The notes under the pieces were generated by a model. That model had not been told where the DNA came from. It did no database searches and was given only the letters and a program-made list of their open reading frames with translations. Both the position numbers and the translations under genes were made by a program. From an uncultured Caulobacterales bacterium (GTDB lineage: Bacteria > Pseudomonadota > Alphaproteobacteria > Caulobacterales > Caulobacteraceae): a stretch of 9,470 bases of DNA. The stretch lies in assembly GCA_903903715.1 (NCBI GenBank), contig CAIUZX010000040.1, positions 1 through 9,470 on the forward strand, given 5' to 3'. Shown here one piece after another: positions 1 through 6,023 of this stretch (position 1 is its first letter; every line of letters begins with the position of its first letter).

Positions 1-981
1 GACGTCGTGGGGCAGGCGGGAGATCCGCTGGAGGCGCGCGAGGCGATCAAGGCGCTCAATCCCGACGTGATCACCCTCGATGTCGAGATGCCGAACATGA
101 ACGGCCTCGATTTCCTCGAAAAGATCATGCGCCTGCGCCCGACGCCTGTGATCATGATCTCCACGCTCACTCAGGCGGGCGCCGATGCAACCCTTACGGC
201 GCTTGAGTTCGGCGCCGTCGACTGTGTCGGCAAGCCCGTTGCGGGCGGAGTCGGTGACGCCATCTCGGCCTTTTCAGGCCTGCCTGAGCGGGTCAAGGCG
301 GCGGCGGGCGCGCGCCTTCGGCCCCTGGCCTCCAACGCGGGGCGTAACGCGCCGCCAAGGCCTGCGCCGCCACCGACAGACACCGGGTTTCGTACAAACG
401 GCCGCCTCGTCGCGATCGGCGCTTCGACCGGCGGGGTGGAAGCCCTCTTGGCCGTCATCTCGCGCTTCCCGGCGAATTGTCCGCCCACGGTTATTACTCA
501 GCACATGCCGGGAACCTTCACGCGCAGCTTCGCTGAGAGACTGAATCGATCCACCGCGGCCACGGTGGAAGAGGCCTACGATGGCGCGCCCCTCGAAACG
601 GGACGGGTTTATGTCGCCCCCGGCGGCGCGACTCATCTGGAAGTGGTGGGGGGCGGAGGACTGCGCTGTAAGCTGATCGACGGCGAGCCGGTGAATGGCC
701 ATAGGCCATCCGTGGACGTCCTGTTTCATTCCGTCGCCAAAGTTGTCGGCGGCAAAGCCGTCGGCGCCATCCTGACCGGGATGGGGCGCGATGGCGCCAA
801 GGGACTCCTGGCCATGCGACAGGCTGGCGCGATGACCATCGCCCAGGATGAAGGCTCATGCGTCGTGTACGGAATGCCCAAGGTCGCCATGGAGATCGGC
901 GCCGCTCAGAAGCAACTCAGTCTGGAACGGATCGGCAGCGCGATCCTGTCCAGCTGCAATCATGTCTCCGTGGAGAGCTGA
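1..981 (+). CDS. cheB: CheB: receptor methylesterase/glutamine deamidase, 5' end missing
   Basis: CheB removes methyl groups from, and deamidates, chemoreceptor glutamates; the CheA kinase activates it by phosphorylating its receiver domain. The reading frame is open from base 1. The GTG at base 7 is an internal valine, not a start, so roughly 30 N-terminal residues lie outside the window. The visible part begins inside the receiver domain, with the phospho-acceptor Asp of LDVEMP at bases 79-81 and the STLT stretch soon after. A Pro/Ala/Arg-rich linker (about 290-395) leads to the methylesterase domain. Its catalytic triad is visible: Ser of GASTGG (424-426), His of QHMPG (502-504) and Asp of GMGRDGAKG (790-792). 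All key residues are intact. It is the first gene of the visible chemotaxis operon, and the response regulator starts 3 nt after its stop. Identification is firm from both domains and the motif order. Confidence 0.97.
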   Translation, partial: DVVGQAGDPLEAREAIKALNPDVITLDVEMPNMNGLDFLEKIMRLRPTPVIMISTLTQAGADATLTALEFGAVDCVGKPVAGGVGDAISAFSGLPERVKAAAGARLRPLASNAGRNAPPRPAPPPTDTGFRTNGRLVAIGASTGGVEALLAVISRFPANCPPTVITQHMPGTFTRSFAERLNRSTAATVEEAYDGAPLETGRVYVAPGGATHLEVVGGGGLRCKLIDGEPVNGHRPSVDVLFHSVAKVVGGKAVGAILTGMGRDGAKGLLAMRQAGAMTIAQDEGSCVVYGMPKVAMEIGAAQKQLSLERIGSAILSSCNHVSVES

Positions 982-984
982 ATC

Positions 985-1374
985 ATGCCTGTTGCATCTT
1001 CTCTTTCGGTCCTCGTCGTGGATGATCAGATGACGATCCGCTCGCTTGTGCGCTCGGGCCTTCAGCAGCTCGGCGTCAATCAGGTCGATGAAGCCGCCGA
1101 CGGCGAACAGGGCCTTCGCCAACTGGTCGCCCGTCCCGCGCACCTCGTCATCACCGACTTCAATATGCCCAAACTCGATGGCCTGGGGCTCCTGCGCGCC
1201 ATTCGCGCTCACCCGCCCATCTCGAAGACGGCGGTGATCATGCTGACCGGCCGGGCTGATAAGGAATTGGTGCAGCGCGCCGTTCAGTTCGGCGTGAACA
1301 ACTATCTCGTCAAGCCCTTCACCGTTGCGACGCTGAAGGAGAAGATCGAGGCGGTTGTCGGTACGCTGACCTAG
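985..1374 (+). CDS. cheY: CheY-like single-domain response regulator
   Basis: A 129-residue stand-alone receiver domain, expected to be phosphorylated by CheA and to act on the flagellar motor or as a phosphate sink. The acidic pair D13-D14, the phospho-acceptor D58 (in TDFNMPKLDG), the switch residue T88 (MLTGR) and K110 (LVKPF) are all present, so it should be active. There is no output domain. The ATG lies 3 nt after the cheB stop, with a GGAGAG ribosome site at 972-977 inside the end of cheB, which indicates co-transcription. Its place between cheB and cheD matches the second CheY of alphaproteobacterial che operons (cheYII in Caulobacter, cheY2 in rhizobia). Family knowledge suggests that such operons carry several CheYs with different roles; which role this one plays cannot be read from sequence. 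Confidence 0.94.
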   Translation: MPVASSLSVLVVDDQMTIRSLVRSGLQQLGVNQVDEAADGEQGLRQLVARPAHLVITDFNMPKLDGLGLLRAIRAHPPISKTAVIMLTGRADKELVQRAVQFGVNNYLVKPFTVATLKEKIEAVVGTLT

Positions 1375-1388
1375 ACGGGGGCGCGCGG

Positions 1389-1949
1389 TTGAAACTCGCA
1401 GCTCCGACACCTGGCGTAGAGCACAGGATCCTGATCGTTCAGGGTGAGTTCCTGGTGACGGACGACCCCACCGCCGTGCTGCAGACCCTGCTGGGCAGCT
1501 GCGTCGCAGCATGCATGCGAGATCCCGTGTCCGGTGTCGGCGGCATGAACCACTTCCTGCTGCCGGGAGAAGATGGGCGGTCCGAGCAGATGCGCGCGGG
1601 CGTTCACGCGATGGAGCTGCTGGTCAACGGACTTCTGGCCCGCGGCGCTCGGCGGGAGCGGCTTGAGGCGAAGATCTTCGGCGGCGCGCGTATGGTGTCA
1701 GGTCTCACCGATGTCGGTCGCCAGAACGCTCTGTTTGCGGAGCGTTTTTTGCAGCGCGAAGGCATTCCGATCGTCAGTTCGAGTCTCGGGGGAGAACAGG
1801 CCCGCCGGATCCTCTTCTGGCCCGTGTCCGGCCGCGTCCGTCATCTGTTCGTCGAGAAGCAGGGCGCGTCGGTCTTCGAGGCCGAACAGCGTCGTCCTGC
1901 GCCCGCACCTGCCGCCAACGCCCACGTCGGCGACCTGGAGTTGTTTTGA
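1389..1949 (+). CDS. cheD: CheD: chemoreceptor glutamine deamidase
   Basis: CheD deamidates glutamines on chemoreceptors and, in some bacteria, exchanges with CheC-type phosphatases. The protein is about 186 residues. The family core is clear: IVQGE near residue 16, then TLLGSCVAACMRDP with catalytic Cys38 and the neighbouring Thr33, then GGMNHFLLPG with His55 at the family's 17-residue spacing from the Cys. The later KIFGGA stretch (about residues 96-101) is also typical. The proposed start is a TTG at 1389, behind a weak G-rich ribosome site (1377-1381). No ATG or GTG is available before the conserved core, so the unusual start is the best choice but is not proven. It begins 14 nt after cheY and ends 1 nt before the next gene. 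The extreme C terminus is GDLELF, resembling the tails of two neighbouring proteins. Confidence 0.93.
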   Translation: MKLAAPTPGVEHRILIVQGEFLVTDDPTAVLQTLLGSCVAACMRDPVSGVGGMNHFLLPGEDGRSEQMRAGVHAMELLVNGLLARGARRERLEAKIFGGARMVSGLTDVGRQNALFAERFLQREGIPIVSSSLGGEQARRILFWPVSGRVRHLFVEKQGASVFEAEQRRPAPAPAANAHVGDLELF

Positions 1950-1950
1950 C

Positions 1951-2367
1951 ATGACCGGACAAGCTCAGGCGAACCGTACGGATATGCCCGTCGACTTAGG
2001 TATCGACGAAGACGTGCCGAGACTGGCGGACATCATGGGGTCCATCGCCCTGGAAGTCGCCGAGCTCGCCCGGGCTGCGGATAGCCTGCAGGATCTGGTG
2101 GGCTCGCTTCTTTGCGATCCCCTGGCCATGCCGGATGCGAACGCCCTAGTGCGCGGACAGGCTCTGGACGCCGTCGTGCAGCGACTTCAGGCGCTTGAAA
2201 CCTTTCTGATCGCGCTCACCCCATCTCTTGATCCGGAGTGGCGGGTGGATCCAACCAGTGCTGCAGATCTTTTGCTGCTGGCCAGTCTCGCCCAGCGTCT
2301 CTCCGGAGCTGCCACTGTCACCACAGAGGACGCGGGCGCCATCGACGGCGATTGCGATTTTTTCTGA
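1951..2367 (+). CDS. CheT/CheU-position small helical chemotaxis protein with D-x3-Q motif
   Basis: A 138-residue protein of unproven function. It starts at the ATG 1 nt after the cheD stop, with GGAG at 1937-1940 as ribosome site inside cheD. It is almost all predicted helix and has no signal peptide or membrane segment. The central helix carries Q70, D73 and Q77, so D73-A-V-V-Q77 fits the D/E-x3-Q phosphatase motif of CheZ, CheX and CheC. An upstream helix (about 25-54) and a downstream helix (about 102-118) could form a helical bundle. Its place directly after cheD equals that of cheT in Sinorhizobium meliloti, which I recall being described as CheZ-like, and of cheU in Caulobacter. The C terminus is GDCDFF. 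A CheY-phosphate phosphatase or a regulator of receptor modification is inferred from motif plus position. Similarity to CheT itself was not tested. Confidence 0.8.
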   Translation: MTGQAQANRTDMPVDLGIDEDVPRLADIMGSIALEVAELARAADSLQDLVGSLLCDPLAMPDANALVRGQALDAVVQRLQALETFLIALTPSLDPEWRVDPTSAADLLLLASLAQRLSGAATVTTEDAGAIDGDCDFF

Positions 2368-2423
2368 CAGGCTTCTCATTCATTTTTGAAATCGTTTTCA
2401 GCAATTCAGATATATAGCTGCAT

Positions 2424-2439
2424 AAATACTGCAGTATTT
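2424..2439. promoter_or_regulatory. 16-bp perfect palindrome, candidate operator
   Basis: The stretch AAATACTGCAGTATTT is identical to its reverse complement over all 16 bases, with no spacer. Symmetry stops at 2423/2440. It lies in the AT-rich spacer about 160 bp upstream of the chemoreceptor start. A loop-less palindrome of this kind suits a dimeric DNA-binding protein better than a terminator. No specific regulator is recognised: it does not match the FNR/CRP, LexA or CtrA consensus patterns I know. Confidence 0.45.
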
Positions 2440-2466
2440 TGAACTCGAATTCGCATTCACAACTTG

Positions 2467-2489
2467 GGGGCGCCCCATCACTGGGGGGC
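2467..2489. repeat. GC-rich inverted repeat in the spacer
   Basis: GGGGCGCCCC (2467-2476) is a 10-bp palindrome, and its right half can alternatively pair with the G-run at 2483-2488 across the loop ATCACT, making a stem with one mismatch. No T-tract follows on the plus strand, so a classical intrinsic terminator is not supported. It could be part of a promoter or an RNA leader structure. Confidence 0.3.
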
Positions 2490-2587
2490 AAATACCGCAA
2501 GATCATATCGATTCTTTGGGCGTTAACCGTTCAGAAGGAAATTTAGGCGGACAACTGACGAAATTCGCCCATTTTGGGCGTGTTTTC

Positions 2588-2592
2588 GGAGG
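2588..2592 (+). promoter_or_regulatory. Ribosome binding site that fixes the receptor start
   Basis: A perfect GGAGG sits 5 nt before the ATG at 2598. This favours that ATG over the in-frame TTG at 2574, which would add eight residues that the globin fold does not need. Confidence 0.75.
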
Positions 2593-2597
2593 CCGCC

Positions 2598-4202
2598 ATG
2601 TCCGACAATTTCAATCAGCGCCTTGATTTCATGGGACTGGACTCGACAGCGCGAGCGCATCTTCGCAAACAAAAGCCGTTGATCGAACGCATCATGCGAC
2701 CTGCGCTCAACGCGTTTTACGACCGGGTGCGGCGGACTCCCGTCGCCAGAGCCTATTTCCGCGACGACAATCATATGCAGAAGGCGCTCGAGGCCCAGAT
2801 CCGTCACTGGAGCATGCTCGCGTCTGGCGACATGGACGAGCGCTATCGCGAGGGCGCCAAGCGGGTCGGTCAGATGCACTCCCGCATCGGACTGCCGCCG
2901 AACCTGTACATCGGCGCCTACACGGTCATCATCGAGCACCTGATGCGATCCGCGATCGATGAGGCCTGGCCGAAAGGCCTGGCCGGCTTAAGGATTGGAA
3001 ATTCCGGTCCCGAAGAGCTCAAAGCGACAATCGCCTCGGTGTTCAAGGCGGCGATGGTCGACATGGATATCGTCCTGTCGGAATATCTGGACGCAGCCCA
3101 GGCCGAGCAGGCGCGTCTTGAAGCCATCGCCCACGATCAGGCCAAGGTGACCGAAGACGTCGTTGCGTCATTGGGCGACGCCCTTTCGATGCTGAAGTCG
3201 GGAGATCTGACCCATCGCCTTCGAGAGCCGTTTTCCGAGGCTTATGAGCCGATCCGCCACGATCTGAACGCTGTGATGGAACAGCTTCAGTCCATCATGT
3301 CCCGGGTCGCCGCCAGCACGCAGGGGGTCAGCGCGGGGGCCGAGGAAATCGGCGCCGCGGCGGATGACCTCTCCCGCCGGACGGAGCAACAGGCCGCCAG
3401 CCTTGAAGAAACGGCCGCGGCCCTCGACGAGATCACCGCCACCGTGCGGCGAACCGCCGAAGGCGCCAAGCAGGCCTCGAAGACGGTCCGGACCGCCAGG
3501 ACTGACGCCGAACACTCAGGGATGGTGGTGCAGGACGCTGTGTCGGCCATGGCGCGGATCGAAACCTCCGCGCGCCAGATCAGCCAGATCATCGGCGTGA
3601 TCGACGAAATCGCGTTCCAGACCAATCTTCTGGCGCTCAACGCCGGTGTCGAGGCCGCGCGGGCAGGGGACGCGGGTCGCGGCTTCGCCGTGGTGGCCTC
3701 CGAGGTCCGCGCGCTGGCGCAACGCTCGGCTGACGCGGCCAAGGAGATCAAGTCGTTGATCTCGGCGTCCAGCCAGGAAGTCGAGACCGGCGTGAAGCTG
3801 GTGGGCGACACCGGCCAGGCCCTGGCCGGGATCGTCGGCAAGGTGCTGGAGATTGCAGAGCTCGTGGACGAGATCGCGGCGTCGGCGCAGGAACAGGCGG
3901 GCGGTCTGCATGAGGTGAACGCAGCCGTCAATCAGATGGACACGGTCACTCAGCAGAACGCGGCCATGGTCGAGCAATCGACCGCCGCCAGCCATAGCCT
4001 GGCCTCGGAAACCCTGGAGTTGACCCGTCTGTTGTCGCAGTTCAACATTGGCGCCAGCGCGACGTCGGGTGCGACTCGCGCACCTACGAGGCCTGTGCTG
4101 AACAGAGCGGCGCGACCACAGGCCCGCGCTGCAGCCAATGCTGCGGTCGCGCGCGCGCCGGCGGCGGATGCTGAGACGGATGGCGACTGGCAGGAGTTCT
4201 AG
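2598..4202 (+). CDS. Globin-coupled methyl-accepting chemotaxis protein (soluble oxygen/redox sensor)
   Basis: A 534-residue cytoplasmic chemoreceptor without membrane segments. Residues about 1-165 form a protoglobin-type haem domain; RVGQMHSRIGLPPNLYIGAY supplies the expected proximal haem ligand, His94. A HAMP-like region follows (about 185-240), then the coiled-coil signalling domain. Candidate methylation stretches are at about 260-285 (EQQAASLEETAAALDE) and about 425-455. The conserved hairpin tip (about 335-375) contains EIAFQTNLLALNAGVEAARAG, which contacts CheA and CheW. A Pro/Ala/Arg linker ends in GDWQEF, like the CheR/CheB-binding pentapeptide NWETF of enteric receptors. Members of this family (HemAT, Caulobacter McpB-like) sense oxygen; that ligand is inferred here. 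The nearby CheB and CheD are plausible modifiers. The stop lies 3 nt before an hpt gene, so the two are likely co-transcribed. Confidence 0.95.
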   Translation: MSDNFNQRLDFMGLDSTARAHLRKQKPLIERIMRPALNAFYDRVRRTPVARAYFRDDNHMQKALEAQIRHWSMLASGDMDERYREGAKRVGQMHSRIGLPPNLYIGAYTVIIEHLMRSAIDEAWPKGLAGLRIGNSGPEELKATIASVFKAAMVDMDIVLSEYLDAAQAEQARLEAIAHDQAKVTEDVVASLGDALSMLKSGDLTHRLREPFSEAYEPIRHDLNAVMEQLQSIMSRVAASTQGVSAGAEEIGAAADDLSRRTEQQAASLEETAAALDEITATVRRTAEGAKQASKTVRTARTDAEHSGMVVQDAVSAMARIETSARQISQIIGVIDEIAFQTNLLALNAGVEAARAGDAGRGFAVVASEVRALAQRSADAAKEIKSLISASSQEVETGVKLVGDTGQALAGIVGKVLEIAELVDEIAASAQEQAGGLHEVNAAVNQMDTVTQQNAAMVEQSTAASHSLASETLELTRLLSQFNIGASATSGATRAPTRPVLNRAARPQARAAANAAVARAPAADAETDGDWQEF

Positions 4203-4205
4203 TTC

Positions 4206-4574
4206 ATGGCGAGACGGGATCTCTCCGGCGCGATCGACTTCGCCCACCTCGAAACCTACACGGGCGCCGATCCTGATCTGACCGAAGAGGTGCTGAGCAT
4301 CTTTGTGGAGCAGTCTTCCCTGTGGATGCGGTTGCTCGCCCCTAACGCCCCCGCCACCAGCTGGCGCGACGCTGCCCATACGATGAAGGGCGCCGCCCTG
4401 GGGATCGGGGCGCAGGCGCTGGCCAGGGCGTGCGGTGAGGCGGAGGTTCAAGCCGAAGCCAGCCCCGGCGCCCGGGCGGCCTTGCTGGATCCGCTGCAGA
4501 CTGCCCTCGACGCCGTCCTCTCCGACATCGCCGCCTGGCGGCATGAGCTCGCCTTACGCAGCCTGAAAGGCTGA
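4206..4574 (+). CDS. Hpt histidine phosphotransfer protein
   Basis: A 122-residue stand-alone Hpt domain that would relay phosphate between response-regulator receivers or hybrid kinases. The signature AAHTMKGAALGIGA places the phospho-acceptor at His58 with the usual Lys61-Gly62. The N-terminal IDFAHLETYTGADPDLTEEVLSIF is the usual first helices of Hpt proteins. The ribosome site AGGAG (4192-4196) lies within the tail codons of the receptor gene, 9 nt before the ATG, so translation is probably coupled. No kinase or receiver partner is adjacent apart from CheY and CheB upstream. The gene ends exactly against the ribF stop codon on the other strand. Cognate partners are unknown. Confidence 0.9.
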   Translation: MARRDLSGAIDFAHLETYTGADPDLTEEVLSIFVEQSSLWMRLLAPNAPATSWRDAAHTMKGAALGIGAQALARACGEAEVQAEASPGARAALLDPLQTALDAVLSDIAAWRHELALRSLKG

Positions 4575-5531
4575 TTACCAGGCGGGGACGAGGATTTCCC
4601 GGGCGCGCTGGCAGTCCTTGGCGATCTGCGCGGTCATGGCGGCGAGATCGGCGAACTTCTCGTCGCCCCGCAGGAAGGCGATCAGCTCCACATCCAGTGT
4701 GTGGCCGTACAGGTCCTCATCGAAGTCGAACAGGTTGACCTCGAGCCGGCTGTCTGAGCCGTTCACCGTCGGCCGGCGACCGATATAGGCGACTGACGGG
4801 ATTTCCCGTCCATCCGGCAATCGCGTGCGGGCGGCGTAGATGCCTTCCGCCGGACGGACAAAGTCCCCGAATGCAATGTTGGCCGTCGGAAAGCCGATGG
4901 TGCGACCGATCTTCTCGCCATGCACCACCACGCCCTCAATGGCGAAGGGGCGACCCAGCAAGCGGGCTGCGTCTTCCGGCCGTCCGCCCTCGATGGCGTT
5001 ACGCACTTCGGTGGAGGAGCATTTGCCCCCGCCGACGCCTTCGACCCGCGGCGCGATCGATACGGCGAAGCCCAGCTCCGCCCCCAGCTCGGCCAGGCGT
5101 TCCGGCGAGCCCGTGCGGCCCTTGCCGAAGGTGATGTCGAAGCCGGCGCTGACATGCGCGGGCTTCAGGCCGCTCGCCAGCACCTGCTCGGCGAAGTCGC
5201 GGTCGGTCAGTTGCGCCATCTCGGCGTTGAAGGGAAGGCGATAGAGGATGTCGACGCCCATGGCGCCCAGGGCGCGCGCCTGCTGGTCCTGCGTCATCAG
5301 ACGAAAGGGCGGGGCATCCGGTTGGAACCATCGGCGGGGATGCGGCTCGAAGGTGATGACGCCTAGCGGCAGCTTGCGCGCTTGCGCCGCCCGCGCCGCT
5401 TCGGCGATGACCTGCCGGTGGCCGAGATGCACGCCGTCGAAATTCCCGAGCGCCACCGCCGCCCCGGTGTCCGCCGGATCGAGGTCGCGCCAGCGCTCGA
5501 CAACCCTCAGCCCGCGAGAGTGACCGCTCAT
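4575..5531 (-). CDS. ribF: Bifunctional riboflavin kinase / FAD synthetase RibF
   Basis: This cytosolic enzyme phosphorylates riboflavin to FMN and adenylates FMN to FAD. It has 318 residues, normal for the family. The N-terminal nucleotidyltransferase carries ALGNFDGVHLGHRQVI (about 27-42), FEPHPRRWF (61-69), FGKGRTG (135-141) and SSTEVRNAI (172-180). The C-terminal flavokinase has GRTIGFPTANI (209-219), VAYIGRRPTVNG and LEVNLFDFDEDLYG (263-276), containing the expected catalytic-region Glu. Both halves appear intact. GAGGGA (5534-5539 on the plus strand) lies close before the ATG. The gene begins 10 nt after the MaoC-like gene and is the last of the minus-strand run. The common neighbour ileS is not on its downstream side here, where a convergent hpt gene lies instead. 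Confidence 0.97.
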   Translation of the reverse strand: MSGHSRGLRVVERWRDLDPADTGAAVALGNFDGVHLGHRQVIAEAARAAQARKLPLGVITFEPHPRRWFQPDAPPFRLMTQDQQARALGAMGVDILYRLPFNAEMAQLTDRDFAEQVLASGLKPAHVSAGFDITFGKGRTGSPERLAELGAELGFAVSIAPRVEGVGGGKCSSTEVRNAIEGGRPEDAARLLGRPFAIEGVVVHGEKIGRTIGFPTANIAFGDFVRPAEGIYAARTRLPDGREIPSVAYIGRRPTVNGSDSRLEVNLFDFDEDLYGHTLDVELIAFLRGDEKFADLAAMTAQIAKDCQRAREILVPAW

Positions 5532-5541
5532 CGTCCCTCGC

Positions 5542-5973
5542 TCACGACGCCGCCGGCCTGCGCGGCGCCATCACCGTGGCCTCACCCTCGACCACGGTTT
5601 TGCCGTTGACGGTGCAGACCGTGGACAGCGACACCCGCGCTTTGTCCGCATCAAGGGCCGTGACCGTGACGTGGACTTCCAGAGGATCGTCGATCTTCAC
5701 CGGACGGCGGAAGTTCAGGCTCTGAGACAGATAGATCGTTCCCGGACCTGGCAGATCGCTGGCGATCAGGGCGGAGATGAAGGCCCCCGACAGCATGCCG
5801 TGGGCGATACGACCCTTGAAGGGCGTGGTCGCGGCGAAGGCTTCGTCAAGGTGCACCGGATTATGATCGCCTGAAAGGTCGGCGAAGGCGCGGATGTCGG
5901 CGTCGGTCACGACGTGCGCGCGGCTGACCGTCTGGCCAATGGTCAGATCTTCGAAATAGCAGCCGGACGTCAT
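5542..5973 (-). CDS. MaoC-like hot-dog dehydratase/hydratase
   Basis: A 143-residue single hot-dog domain of the MaoC / (R)-specific enoyl-CoA hydratase family. The motif FADLSGDHNPVHLDE provides Asp36 and His41 at the spacing of the catalytic pair of such hydratases, and GRIAHGMLSGAFISALI is the following conserved helix. The N-terminal YFEDLTIGQT is typical of the family start. I chose the ATG at 5973 because it has a GGAGG site 8 nt upstream. An earlier in-frame GTG at 6027 would add 18 non-conserved residues and overlap the upstream stop as GTGA. The substrate is probably a short or medium enoyl-CoA, from family knowledge; no pathway partner for fatty acid or PHA metabolism is visible. 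It lies between the HAD gene and ribF, in a probable operon. Confidence 0.9.
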   Translation of the reverse strand: MTSGCYFEDLTIGQTVSRAHVVTDADIRAFADLSGDHNPVHLDEAFAATTPFKGRIAHGMLSGAFISALIASDLPGPGTIYLSQSLNFRRPVKIDDPLEVHVTVTALDADKARVSLSTVCTVNGKTVVEGEATVMAPRRPAAS

Positions 5974-5981
5974 GCGGCGCG

Positions 5982-5986
5982 CCTCC
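5982..5986 (-). promoter_or_regulatory. Ribosome binding site deciding the MaoC-like start
   Basis: The plus strand reads CCTCC, so the minus strand has GGAGG 8 nt before the ATG at 5973. This supports the shorter protein over the GTG at 6027. Confidence 0.65.
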
Positions 5987-6023
5987 GCGGAATGAAAACG
6001 ATGTGAAGCGGCGACATGGCCCC

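Larger units (their letters stand above)
2368..2597. other. AT-rich regulatory spacer between the che operon and the receptor gene
   Basis: There is no convincing gene in this 230-nt gap. Bases 2371-2460 are only about one third G+C, in strong contrast to the flanking genes. The spacer holds a 16-bp perfect palindrome, a smaller CGAATTCG palindrome (2446-2453), a GC-rich inverted repeat (about 2467-2489) and one GANTC methylation-type site (2510-2514). It must contain the end of the che transcript and probably the promoter of the receptor-hpt unit. I could not identify -35/-10 boxes or a clear T-tract terminator. Confidence 0.6.

Noticed and set aside
7..9. GTG as the start of cheB
   Set aside because: The frame is open to base 1, and the residues before and after fit the middle of a receiver domain, so the gene simply enters from outside the window.
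2510..2514. GANTC sites in the spacer and before tipF (8326-8330) as evidence of CcrM control
   Set aside because: Other GANTC sites occur in this window inside or between genes (for example 543-547 and 980-984), so two intergenic sites alone do not indicate regulation.
2523..2540. TTAACC as a CtrA binding site before the receptor gene
   Set aside because: Only one half-site is present; the second TTAA at the required spacing is missing.
2574..2597. TTG at 2574 as the chemoreceptor start
   Set aside because: The ATG at 2598 has GGAGG 5 nt upstream, and the extra eight residues add nothing to the globin domain.
3516..4544. Long reverse-strand open frame (342 codons) opposite the chemoreceptor and hpt genes
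   Set aside because: It lies fully antisense to two well-supported genes. Its translation is Arg/Gly/His-rich without any recognisable domain. High GC content commonly opens such frames.
1951..4574. A new defence or mobile system
   Set aside because: All genes here fit chemotaxis or phosphorelay families. No nuclease, toxin, integrase, transposase or reverse-transcriptase motif is seen on either strand.
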